7,092 nt of DNA from Devosia sp. Lineage in GTDB: Bacteria > Pseudomonadota > Alphaproteobacteria > Rhizobiales > Devosiaceae. Shown in pieces: positions 1-5,441 of this stretch; position 1 is the first letter of the stretch, and each line of letters opens with the position of its first letter. Under the pieces are notes generated by a model. The model was given only the letters and a program-made list of their open reading frames with translations, was not told the origin of the DNA and did not search any database. The stretch is from NCBI GenBank assembly GCA_028290245.1, contig JAQGKG010000337.1:1-7092 (forward strand). The letters are read 5' to 3'. The position numbers and the translations under genes were made by a program.

Positions 1-333
1 GCCGTCTTCGATATAGAGGCGGTTGACCTGCTTGCCGGCATCGCCGGTCTGCTTGGTCACCAGCGTATTGCCGAGCATTTCCTTGGAGAATGCGACCACG
101 TCTTCGATGGTCTTGGCGAGGCGCACGCCGCCCTTGGCATCGGGGCCGAGTTCCTTGAACTTACCCTTGCCACGTCCGCCGGCATGGATCTGGCTCTTGA
201 CCACATAAAGCGGGCCCGGCAGCGACTTGGCAGCAGCTTCGGCTTCGTCGACCGAGAAGATCGCGACGCCGGCAGCGACTGGTGCGCCATACGACTTCAG
301 CAGCTCTTTGGCCTGATGTTCGTGGATGTTCAT
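1..333 (-). CDS. sucC: Succinyl-CoA synthetase beta subunit, N-terminal 111 residues (partial)
   Basis: This encodes the ADP-forming succinate-CoA ligase beta subunit, which works with SucD in the TCA cycle to convert succinyl-CoA to succinate with ATP formation in the cytoplasm. The protein begins MNIHEHQAKELLKSYG, the typical SucC start. The visible part is the first piece of the ATP-grasp fold, with the nucleotide-binding lysine in VVKSQIHAGGRGKG (K46 and G52-G57) in the usual place. Family members are about 390-400 residues, so roughly 280 residues lie beyond the left edge. The start is supported by AAGGGG a few bases upstream of the ATG. It lies 101 bp downstream of mdh on the same strand, so co-transcription is likely, and sucD would be expected next. 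The frame is intact throughout. Identity is certain from sequence similarity that I recognise; operon membership is inferred. Confidence 0.97.
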   Translation of the reverse strand, partial: MNIHEHQAKELLKSYGAPVAAGVAIFSVDEAEAAAKSLPGPLYVVKSQIHAGGRGKGKFKELGPDAKGGVRLAKTIEDVVAFSKEMLGNTLVTKQTGDAGKQVNRLYIEDG

Positions 334-398
334 TTGATTTCCCCTTGGGTGGGTAGCACGGCGCCGGATGACCTCAACGCGCCGTATGGTCTGAAGCG

Positions 399-424
399 GT
401 CATCCCCGCTGGCGCGGGGATGAC
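399..424. repeat. GTCATCCCC-type perfect palindrome between mdh and sucC
   Basis: GTCATCCCCGC (399-409) and GCGGGGATGAC (414-424) form a perfect 11-bp stem around the 4-base loop TGGC. It starts 10 bases past the mdh stop codon and 65 bases before the sucC start. No T-run follows on the minus strand, so it is a poor intrinsic terminator. It resembles the short REP-like palindromes (TCATCCCCGC...GCGGGGATGA) scattered between genes in many proteobacteria. As a transcribed hairpin it could stabilise the mdh 3' end and let mdh and sucC be expressed at different levels. Only one copy is present in this window. Confidence 0.7.
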
Positions 425-434
425 ATCGTATCGG

Positions 435-1397
435 CTATGCCAGCTTTGGCGCGATCTTCTTGCAGGCCTCGATCAGCCCTTCGACCGATGCGACCGACTT
501 GTCGAAGGCCTTCTGCTCGGCGGAATTCAGCGAAATCTCGATGATCTTCTCAGCACCACCGGCGCCGATTACCACCGGCACACCAACGTAAGTGCCCTTG
601 AGGCCATACTGGCCATCGAGGTAAGCGGCTGCGGGCAGCACGCGCTTCTTGTCCTTGAGGAAGCTCTCGGCCATCGTAATGGCGGATGCGGCCGGAGCGT
701 AAAACGCCGAGCCGGTCTTGAGCAGGCCGACGATCTCGGCGCCGCCATCACGGGTGCGCTGCACGATGGCCTCGAGCGTTTCCTTGCTCATCCAGCCCAT
801 CTTGACGATGTCGGTCAGCGGAATGCCGGCAACCGTCGAATAGCGGGTCAGCGGCACCATGGTGTCGCCGTGGCCGCCGAGCACGAATGCATTGACGTCT
901 TCGACCGAAACCTTGAGCTCGTCGGCGATGAAGTGGACAAAGCGCGAGCTATCCAGCACGCCGGCCATGCCGATCACCATATTAGTGGGCAGGCCAGAGA
1001 ACTTCTGCAGCGCCCAGACCATGGCATCGAGCGGGTTGGTAATGCAGATGACGAATGCCTTGGGTGCATACTTGGCGATGCCCGCACCCACCTGCTCCAT
1101 CACCTTGAGGTTGATTTCCAACAGGTCGTCGCGGCTCATGCCCGGCTTGCGCGGCACGCCGGCGGTGACGATGATGACATCGGCGCCCTTGAGGTCTTCA
1201 TACTTGGAGGTGCCGGTGATCTTGGCATCATAGCCTTCGACCGGTGCTGCCTGGGAAATATCGAGCGCCTTGCCCTGCGGCACGCCATCGACGATATCGA
1301 ACAACACGATGTCGCCGAGGTCCTTGAGAGCTGCCAGATGGGCGAGCGTCCCACCGATCTGACCCGAGCCGATAAGAGCGATCTTTTTGCGCGCCAT
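435..1397 (-). CDS. mdh: Malate dehydrogenase, NAD-dependent, LDH-like type
   Basis: This enzyme oxidises malate to oxaloacetate with NAD+ in the TCA cycle, in the cytoplasm. The product is 320 residues, the usual length for this alphaproteobacterial type. The Rossmann motif GSGQIG is at 10-15, with D34 placed to bind the NAD ribose. The mobile loop VPRKPGMSR (81-89) has R83, which marks malate rather than lactate specificity, and substrate-binding R89. N121 is in ITNPLD, and R152 and the catalytic pair D149/H176 (DSSRF and GGHGDTM) are all present. The ATG at 1397 was chosen because homologs start MARKKIALIG; a GTG at 1433 would add 12 unlikely residues. GGATGGA lies upstream as a modest ribosome-binding site. 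A repeat element separates it from zapE, and sucC follows on the same strand. Nothing is broken or missing. Confidence 0.98.
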   Translation of the reverse strand: MARKKIALIGSGQIGGTLAHLAALKDLGDIVLFDIVDGVPQGKALDISQAAPVEGYDAKITGTSKYEDLKGADVIIVTAGVPRKPGMSRDDLLEINLKVMEQVGAGIAKYAPKAFVICITNPLDAMVWALQKFSGLPTNMVIGMAGVLDSSRFVHFIADELKVSVEDVNAFVLGGHGDTMVPLTRYSTVAGIPLTDIVKMGWMSKETLEAIVQRTRDGGAEIVGLLKTGSAFYAPAASAITMAESFLKDKKRVLPAAAYLDGQYGLKGTYVGVPVVIGAGGAEKIIEISLNSAEQKAFDKSVASVEGLIEACKKIAPKLA

Positions 1398-1433
1398 TCG
1401 TCGTCCATCCCAGACTGCGTTGAATTGGCGCAC

Positions 1434-1462
1434 GTCTTAACCCTAGCCGCCATAAGGGGCAA
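1434..1462 (-). promoter_or_regulatory. Weak candidate promoter for mdh
   Basis: On the minus strand, TTGCCC (1457-1462) and TAAGAC (1434-1439) are separated by 17 bases. The -10 box ends 36 bases before the mdh ATG. Each hexamer matches the sigma-70 consensus at only three of six positions, so this is a placement guess. The position fits a start for an mdh-sucC transcript after the upstream repeat. Confidence 0.22.
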
Positions 1463-1558
1463 GTGAACCCTTCGTCGTAAAGCCGCATGGAGCCTTGCTG
1501 ATGGGCGAAGGGGTAGTGCCGGATGGGCAACGGGGCGGAGAGAAGAGTCTTTTTTGGG

Positions 1559-1672
1559 TACCCCCACCTAGCCTCCCCCTGATGAGGGGGAGGAATCCGC
1601 CCGGTTTGTTTGACTGGATGGAGCCTAGAACTCGGCTCCTCCCCCTTTTCAGGGGGAGGTTGGGGGGGGGTA
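1559..1672. repeat. Bipartite double-hairpin repeat, copy A
   Basis: Two hairpin units face each other. The left unit begins TACCCCCACCTAGCC (1559-1573) and folds CCTCCCCC (1572-1579) on GGGGGAGG (1586-1593) around loop TGATGA. The right unit folds CCTCCCCC (1638-1645) on GGGGGAGG (1652-1659) around TTTTCA and ends in a degenerate inverted copy of the outer sequence, GGTTGGGGGGGGGTA (1658-1672), three mismatches from the exact inverse. A 44-base spacer lies between the stems. The two units can each form a hairpin or pair with each other as one long stem. The layout resembles BIME/REP pairs or a small MITE. A second copy lies at 4036-4153 in the opposite orientation. The right edge overlaps the 3' end of zapE. 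No T-run follows either stem on the minus strand. Confidence 0.85.
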
Positions 1673-2818
1673 TTCTTCCTTCTCGACGTCAGCATCCCTC
1701 AAACCCTTCGCCAGATATCCCTCCGACTGCATCTCATCCAGCCGAGATATAGTTCGCTGGAATTCGAAGGCTGTCCGGTCGTCCAAGCCGAGTTTCTCTA
1801 AAGGCGCGGCGAAGCTGGCGCCGAGTTTGACACCGCGATCATAGAGATTGTCGATCAACAGGATGAAGCGCTTGGCGGCGTCGGACTTGGTGCGGTCCAT
1901 CTGCGGCACGTCGTCAATCAGGATCGAATCGAAGTGATGCGCGATGCGAACGAAATCGCGAGAGCCGAGTGGCTTTTCGCACAGGTCGGCGAAGTTGAAA
2001 CGCGCCGCGCCCATGGCCATAGCCGGCACGGCGATCTCGCGGCCGATACTCTCCACAACGCCCGGCTCACCGGCGACGCCGCCGGTGATGCGCAGCCACA
2101 GCGCATCCATTTCGGCACGCACCTCGGGGCCGGTACCAAAGGCATAAACATGCTGGCCGGCAAACTTCATGCGGCGATAATCGCGCTCCGCATGCAGAGA
2201 CGCCACGACGCAATGTTGCTTCAGCAGTTCGATGAACGGCAGGAACAGCACACGGTTCAGCCCGTCCTTGTACAGCCCATCGGGGACGACGTTTGACGTG
2301 GCAACCAGCGTCACGCCATGGGCAAACAGCTTTTCAAACAGCCGATACAGCAGCATGGCATTGGTGATGTCATGCACATGGAATTCGTCGAGACACAGCA
2401 GCCGCAAGCCCGAGCGCAGGATGGGTTTCACCACCGCTTCGACCGGATCGGCGTCCTTGCCCTTAGGGCTTTTGCGGAACGCGGCCATGCCGGCATGCAT
2501 CTCGTCCATGAACTCATGGAAATGCACCCGCCGCTTCTGCTTGATCGGCACAGCCGCAAAAAACAGGTCCATCAGCATGGTCTTGCCGCGCCCAACCTCG
2601 CCATGAAGATAAAGCCCGCGCACCGGCTCAGGCTTGTCGAACAGCTTGCCCAGAAAGCCCTTCGGCTGCTCGGCAACGAGGCCGGCCAACACGTCATCGA
2701 GCAGGCCAGCCGCCTCGCGCTGCGCCGAATCGGCAACCAGCGCGCCACGGGTGGCGAGATCAGCGTAGGCGGCAGTGACTGGGCCCGTGCTTGCGGAGAT
2801 AGCAGATGACAGAAACAA
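1649..2818 (-). CDS. zapE: AFG1/LACE1-type AAA+ ATPase, cell division protein ZapE
   Basis: This is a cytoplasmic P-loop ATPase of the AFG1 family. E. coli ZapE acts on the FtsZ ring, and the eukaryotic relative works in mitochondrial protein quality control. The product is 389 residues. Walker A GEVGRGKT is at 73-80, Walker B LLCLDEFHV at 140-148, sensor-1 ATSN at 173-176, and the family RFNF segment at 273-276. The only ATG/GTG/TTG start that keeps the conserved N-terminal region (YADLATRGALVADSAQRE) is a TTG at 2818; the open frame upstream has no other candidate, and the ribosome-binding site is weak (GAG). The last residues, YPPPTSP, and the TGA stop are encoded inside repeat copy A, so the native C-terminus has probably been replaced. 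It lies between the omp19-like gene and mdh, all on the minus strand. Family identity is sure; the exact start is less so. Confidence 0.95.
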   Translation of the reverse strand: MFLSSAISASTGPVTAAYADLATRGALVADSAQREAAGLLDDVLAGLVAEQPKGFLGKLFDKPEPVRGLYLHGEVGRGKTMLMDLFFAAVPIKQKRRVHFHEFMDEMHAGMAAFRKSPKGKDADPVEAVVKPILRSGLRLLCLDEFHVHDITNAMLLYRLFEKLFAHGVTLVATSNVVPDGLYKDGLNRVLFLPFIELLKQHCVVASLHAERDYRRMKFAGQHVYAFGTGPEVRAEMDALWLRITGGVAGEPGVVESIGREIAVPAMAMGAARFNFADLCEKPLGSRDFVRIAHHFDSILIDDVPQMDRTKSDAAKRFILLIDNLYDRGVKLGASFAAPLEKLGLDDRTAFEFQRTISRLDEMQSEGYLAKGLRDADVEKEEYPPPTSP

Positions 2819-2919
2819 TTGGGCTAACTCGATGCGTTTTCGGTCAAGCCGAGCCGAAAAGGGCCGGCGTCGAGAACCGGAGCGGAGCGTACATCTCGTA
2901 CGTGATCGCCGGAAGCGCA

Positions 2920-2946
2920 GAAGCCGACCCTTTGCAGGCCGGCTTC
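2920..2946 (-). terminator. Stem-loop just after the omp19-like gene
   Basis: Read on the minus strand, GAAGCCGGCC pairs with GGTCGGCTTC over 10 positions (one G-U pair) around the 7-base loop TGCAAAG. It begins 9 bases after the TAA of the lipoprotein gene. There is no U-run after it, so it is either a 3'-end stabilising hairpin or a weak terminator that does not fit the classic intrinsic type. Its compensating G-U pair suggests RNA rather than DNA function, but one example cannot prove that. The rest of 2819-2955 shows only a loose TTTTCGG/CCGAAAA inverted repeat (2837-2860). Confidence 0.35.
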
Positions 2947-2955
2947 ACCGAAAAC

Positions 2956-3585
2956 TTAGCGGGCCATCGAGATGGCCTGGCCACCCGAAATCGTACCGAT
3001 ATAGCGGCCGCTGCTTGGGGCGAGGAATGCGGCAATGTTGCCGTTGTCATCATAGAGCTGGAGCTGGCTGCCGACCTGCTGCCAGCCGGTGACCGAAGCG
3101 ATCTGCGGCACGGTGCAACCCGGCGCCGAGGCACGGTAGTAGCTGGTGCCGGTCTTGGCAGTCATTGGCAGGTTGATGCGGCAGCTTGCAGCACCGGCTG
3201 CGACATTCCACACGCCTTCGGGACCAGCACTAATGCCACCGGCAACTGGCTGTGCCCCCGGGAGCGTAACAAACGAGCCGCCCGCATTCGCCGTGGTGGT
3301 GGCGCCGAGGCCCGGCGTCATCATGCCGGGGGATGCCATCGCAGTCTGGGTGGGGACGCCGCCGAGCACTGGCTGGCCGGAAAGGCCGGGTGCCACGGTG
3401 CCGGTGGCGCCAATGGCAGGCAGGGTGCCCTGCTGCACGGTCGAGTTCTGGACTGGCTGCAACTGCGTCGGTGCACCGATCCTATTGAGACCGGCCGTGT
3501 TGGAGCCGGTCGACTGGCACGCAGCCAGCACAACGGCCAATGCCGCCACGCCTAATGCGGACGATCCGCGCTTCCAAACCGTCAT
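2956..3585 (-). CDS. omp19: Omp19-like outer-membrane lipoprotein with protease inhibitor (Inh) domain
   Basis: The 209-residue product starts with a lipoprotein signal peptide: MTVWKRGSS, a hydrophobic stretch at 10-22, then lipobox LAAC with the lipidated cysteine at C23. Residues 24 to about 118 form a Gly/Thr/Pro/Ala-rich linker with no clear fold. The C-terminal 90 residues match the Inh/Omp19 domain, with GVWNVAAGAASCRI, a second cysteine in APGCTVP that likely forms a disulfide, and LYDDNGNIAAFL...GGQAISMAR, close to the end of Brucella Omp19. In Brucella this protein sits in the outer membrane and inhibits host proteases; here a general envelope protease-inhibitor role is inferred. 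AGGAG lies seven bases before the ATG. A good promoter lies directly upstream and a stem-loop directly downstream, so it may be transcribed on its own. The linker is longer than I recall for Brucella Omp19. Confidence 0.9.
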   Translation of the reverse strand: MTVWKRGSSALGVAALAVVLAACQSTGSNTAGLNRIGAPTQLQPVQNSTVQQGTLPAIGATGTVAPGLSGQPVLGGVPTQTAMASPGMMTPGLGATTTANAGGSFVTLPGAQPVAGGISAGPEGVWNVAAGAASCRINLPMTAKTGTSYYRASAPGCTVPQIASVTGWQQVGSQLQLYDDNGNIAAFLAPSSGRYIGTISGGQAISMAR

Positions 3586-3633
3586 GGGTTCGCTCCTGCC
3601 CGAAGGCTTAATAAAGGTTAACAGCTTGGCAGG

Positions 3634-3662
3634 CTTATAGCCAAAGGCCGCGCTGCGTTCAA
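3634..3662 (-). promoter_or_regulatory. Sigma-70 type promoter for the omp19-like gene
   Basis: On the minus strand, TTGAAC (3657-3662) and TATAAG (3634-3639) are 17 bases apart. These match the consensus at four and five of six positions with ideal spacing. Transcription would start near 3626-3628, leaving a leader of about 40 bases with AGGAG at 3593-3597. This is the best promoter visible in the window and suggests that the lipoprotein is expressed independently of the small gene upstream. Confidence 0.6.
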
Positions 3663-3705
3663 CCGCCCGGTCCGCAACAATCCAAAGTCATAGCAATATG
3701 GCCTT

Positions 3706-3939
3706 TTATTGATCGGTTGCCGCCATTTCCTTCAACAGCTCCGCAGCCAGAACAGTTGCATCAGGAGCTTCTTCTTCCGGCACCTGAACCGCAACGCCCT
3801 CGGCACCGAACAGATTCGGTACGCCTGGCAGCACGCCGTCGACCTGTTCGAGCGGATGAAATCCATAGGCCCGCAGCGCAACTTCGAGCGCCCGCGCCAT
3901 GGATGCATTCTTGGCTCGGGCAATGATCTGATAGGCCAT
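3706..3939 (-). CDS. Small conserved protein, DUF2007-like
   Basis: The 77-residue product is acidic and soluble, with no signal peptide or membrane segment. It reads as a short beta strand (YQIIARAKN), a helix (SMARALEVALRAYGF), a loop with PGVPNLFGAEGVAVQVPEEEA, and a second helix (ATVLAAELLKEM). This strand-helix-strand-helix order, with the helix starting just after the first strand and an acidic stretch after the last strand, resembles DUF2007 (called putative signal-transducing protein), whose function is not established. I assign it from overall pattern only. A strong ribosome-binding site, AAAGGAGA, lies five bases before the ATG. It is the first gene of the minus-strand group, divergent from yejB, and the next gene downstream (omp19-like) has its own promoter 46 bases after its stop. 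Confidence 0.8.
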   Translation of the reverse strand: MAYQIIARAKNASMARALEVALRAYGFHPLEQVDGVLPGVPNLFGAEGVAVQVPEEEAPDATVLAAELLKEMAATDQ

Positions 3940-4013
3940 GCAGTCTCCTTTGGGGTGGAGTTATGGTGACGGGGAGAGGAGTTGTGGGCAAGGGGGTTTG
4001 GGGGCGATGGGTG

Positions 4014-4028
4014 TTTCTAGACTAGGAA
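4014..4028. promoter_or_regulatory. CTAG-centred palindrome, possible operator
   Basis: TTTCTAG A CTAGGAA is symmetric around A4021, with one mismatch (T4016/G4026). It lies 75 bases upstream of the start codon of the DUF2007-like gene and 8 bases outside repeat copy B. CTAG is usually rare in bacterial DNA, so two in a palindrome catch the eye. A regulator site is possible, but nothing shows which protein would bind it. Confidence 0.25.
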
Positions 4029-4035
4029 GAAAGGA

Positions 4036-4153
4036 TACCCCCACCTAGCCTCCCCCTGAAAAGGGGGAGGAATCTGGCTGGTGGTCGTCGCAGATTGTGC
4101 AAAACACTCGATGAAGTCCCTCCCCCTCATCAGGGGGGGGCTAGGTGGGGGTA
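4036..4153. repeat. Bipartite double-hairpin repeat, copy B (inverted relative to copy A)
   Basis: The outer ends are a perfect 15-base inverted repeat: TACCCCCACCTAGCC at 4036-4050 and its inverse at 4139-4153. Inside, CCTCCCCC (4049-4056) pairs with GGGGGAGG (4063-4070) around TGAAAA. CCTCCCCC (4119-4126) pairs with GGGGGGGG (4133-4140, one T-G pair) around TCATCA. A 48-base spacer separates the stems and is not obviously similar to the spacer of copy A. The unit with the TGAAAA loop is on the left here and on the right in copy A, so the whole element is reversed. The conserved ends and the different spacers argue for a repeat family rather than local duplication. It lies between divergent genes, away from coding sequence. 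Confidence 0.88.
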
Positions 4154-4184
4154 CACGCTAGAGACAACTCTTCGGGCCGCTTCT

Positions 4185-4207
4185 AAATCGCTCCACCGGA
4201 GCGATTT
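4185..4207. repeat. Perfect 10-bp-stem palindrome upstream of yejB
   Basis: AAATCGCTCC (4185-4194) and GGAGCGATTT (4198-4207) are exact inverse repeats around the 3-base loop ACC. It lies 139 bases before the yejB ATG. Only three Ts follow on the plus strand, so terminator function is doubtful and would make little sense upstream of the operon. It could be an interspersed palindromic repeat or a regulator site. Confidence 0.65.
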
Positions 4208-4302
4208 GCCCTGCGGAACAGTTCGAAGTTGCAAACCTCCCATCGAAATGATCGAATCCTTTTAGACCGTTTCACCGCTTGGTGATTTGCCAGCCGGAAC
4301 AG
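4194..4302 (+). repeat. Two imperfect direct repeats in the yejB upstream region
   Basis: Copy 1 (4194-4221) reads CACCG, four bases, GATTTGCC, three bases, CGGAACAG. Copy 2 (4273-4302) reads CACCG, six bases, GATTTGCC, three bases, CGGAACAG. Copy 1 overlaps the right half of the perfect palindrome at 4185-4207. Copy 2 has its own small hairpin, TCACC GCTT GGTGA (4272-4284). Same order and near-equal spacing make chance unlikely. They could be two degenerate members of one interspersed family or paired regulator sites. Confidence 0.5.
4229..4257 (+). promoter_or_regulatory. Weak candidate promoter for the yejBEF operon
   Basis: TTGCAA (4229-4234) and TCGAAT (4252-4257) are 17 bases apart, each matching the sigma-70 consensus at four of six positions. 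This would give a leader of about 80 bases that contains the second direct-repeat copy. No better candidate was seen between repeat copy B and yejB. Confidence 0.3.
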
Positions 4303-4346
4303 CCGAGCGCTGAATTCCAGGCTCAACCCGCCTGCCCGGAGACCTG

Positions 4347-5441
4347 ATGGGCGCCTACATTCTCCGCCGCCTGCTGCTGATGATCCCGACGGTGTTCGGC
4401 ATCATGGCGATTTCCTTCATCATCACCCAGTTCGCGCCGGGCGGTCCGGTGGAACAGGCGCTGGCCAATATATCGGGCCAGAACTCAGCGATGACGGAGC
4501 GCATTTCCGGCAGCGAAGGCGGCGATTTCACGGCCCAGCCGGGCCAGCGTGGCGGATCGGGATATCGTGGCAGCCAAGGACTTTCGCCCGAACTCGTAGA
4601 GCGTATCGAAAAGCAGTTCGGCTTCGACAAGCCGCCGCTCGAACGCTTCGGCATGATGCTGTGGAACTACCTGCGCTTCGATTTCGGCGACAGCTATTAT
4701 CGCGACGTTTCGGTGATCGACCTGATCCTCGAAAAGATGCCGGTATCGATTTCGCTCGGCCTGTGGATGACGCTGATCGCCTACGGCATCTCGATACCAC
4801 TCGGCATCAAAAAGGCCATTTCCGACGGCTCGCGCTTCGATATCTGGACCTCGACGGTGGTGATCATCGGCTATGCCATTCCGGGCTTCCTGATCGCCAT
4901 CATGCTGATCATCGTGTTTGCCGGCGGCAGCTTCTGGTCGCTGTTCCCGTTGCGCGGCCTGACCTCGCCGGGCTTTGACAGCTTCCCTTGGTGGCGGCAG
5001 GTGCTCGATTATTTCTGGCACCTCACCCTGCCCATCATCGCCATGGGGCTCGGCGCCTTCGCCACCACGACGTTGCTCACCAAAAACTCGTTCATCGACG
5101 AAATCGGCAAGCAATATGTCACCACCGCTCGCGCCAAGGGGCTGACCGAAAACCAAGTGCTGTATCGCCACGTTTTCCGCAACGCCATGATGCTGATCAT
5201 CGCCAGCTTCCCCGGGGCTTTCGTCGGGGCGTTTTTTGGCGGCTCGCTGCTGATCGAAACGATATTCTCGCTCGATGGCCTCGGCCTGCTCGGCTTCGTC
5301 TCAGTCGCCAATCGCGACTATCCGGTGGTGTTCGCCACGCTGTATATTTTCAGCCTGCTGGGCCTCGTCATCGCGCTGATTTCTGACCTCGCCTACATGT
5401 GGGTCGATCCGCGACTGGATTTCGAAAGCCGCGAAGTATGA
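4347..5441 (+). CDS. yejB: Peptide / microcin C-type ABC importer, permease YejB
   Basis: This is an inner-membrane subunit of the Yej importer, which takes up peptides and microcin C in E. coli and affects antimicrobial peptide tolerance in Brucella and rhizobia. The 364 residues equal the E. coli length. MGAYILRRLLLMIPTVFGI begins the first membrane helix (about 9-29). A Gly/Ser-rich periplasmic stretch (about 54-78), typical of YejB, precedes LSPELVERIEKQFGFDKP. Five more helices follow at about 133-156, 166-193, 222-245, 281-305 and 328-352. The EAA coupling loop, KQYVTTARAKGL...HVFRNAM, spans about 255-281, and the end VDPRLDFESREV matches the family. GGAG lies five bases before the ATG. 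The stop overlaps the yejE start by four bases. A yejA gene normally upstream is absent here. Confidence 0.96.
   Translation: MGAYILRRLLLMIPTVFGIMAISFIITQFAPGGPVEQALANISGQNSAMTERISGSEGGDFTAQPGQRGGSGYRGSQGLSPELVERIEKQFGFDKPPLERFGMMLWNYLRFDFGDSYYRDVSVIDLILEKMPVSISLGLWMTLIAYGISIPLGIKKAISDGSRFDIWTSTVVIIGYAIPGFLIAIMLIIVFAGGSFWSLFPLRGLTSPGFDSFPWWRQVLDYFWHLTLPIIAMGLGAFATTTLLTKNSFIDEIGKQYVTTARAKGLTENQVLYRHVFRNAMMLIIASFPGAFVGAFFGGSLLIETIFSLDGLGLLGFVSVANRDYPVVFATLYIFSLLGLVIALISDLAYMWVDPRLDFESREV

Larger units (their letters stand above)
3940..4346. other. Gene-free divergent intergenic region rich in palindromes
   Basis: No credible coding sequence lies here. In order it holds the ribosome-binding site and G-rich leader of the small DUF2007-like gene (3940 to about 4012), a CTAG palindrome (4014-4028), double-hairpin repeat copy B (4036-4153), a separate 10-bp-stem palindrome (4185-4207), an imperfect direct repeat (4194-4221 and 4273-4302), a weak promoter candidate and the CGGAGA ribosome-binding site of yejB (4337-4342). 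I see no remnant of a yejA-type binding-protein gene. Confidence 0.75.

Noticed and set aside
1398..1433. Longer mdh start at GTG 1433
   Set aside because: The extra residues MRQFNAVWDGRR do not fit the family, which starts at MARKKIALIG just before the Rossmann motif.
420..1466. Long open frame of 348 codons on the plus strand, antisense to mdh
   Set aside because: It lies opposite a complete and clearly functional mdh, its product shows no recognisable domain, and such frames are common opposite GC-rich genes.
1559..1672. Repeat copy A as an intrinsic terminator for zapE
   Set aside because: The stems are GC-rich but neither is followed by a U-run on the minus strand; the T-run at 1550-1555 becomes an A-run in that transcript.
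1559..4153. CRISPR array
   Set aside because: There are only two widely separated inverted copies with internal hairpins, no regular spacers, and no cas gene in the window.
4030..4160. Target-site duplications flanking the double-hairpin repeats
   Set aside because: The bases directly outside each copy do not form a convincing direct repeat; a shared AGGAAGAA near one end of both copies is short and purine-rich, so chance is likely.
4248..4265. Five-residue open frame (MIESF) upstream of yejB as a leader peptide
   Set aside because: It has no ribosome-binding site and no attenuator-like paired structure; a frame this short is expected by chance.
4485..5171. Open frame of 228 codons on the minus strand, opposite yejB
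   Set aside because: The product is a His/Asp/Arg-rich shadow of the yejB codons with no fold or start signal of its own.
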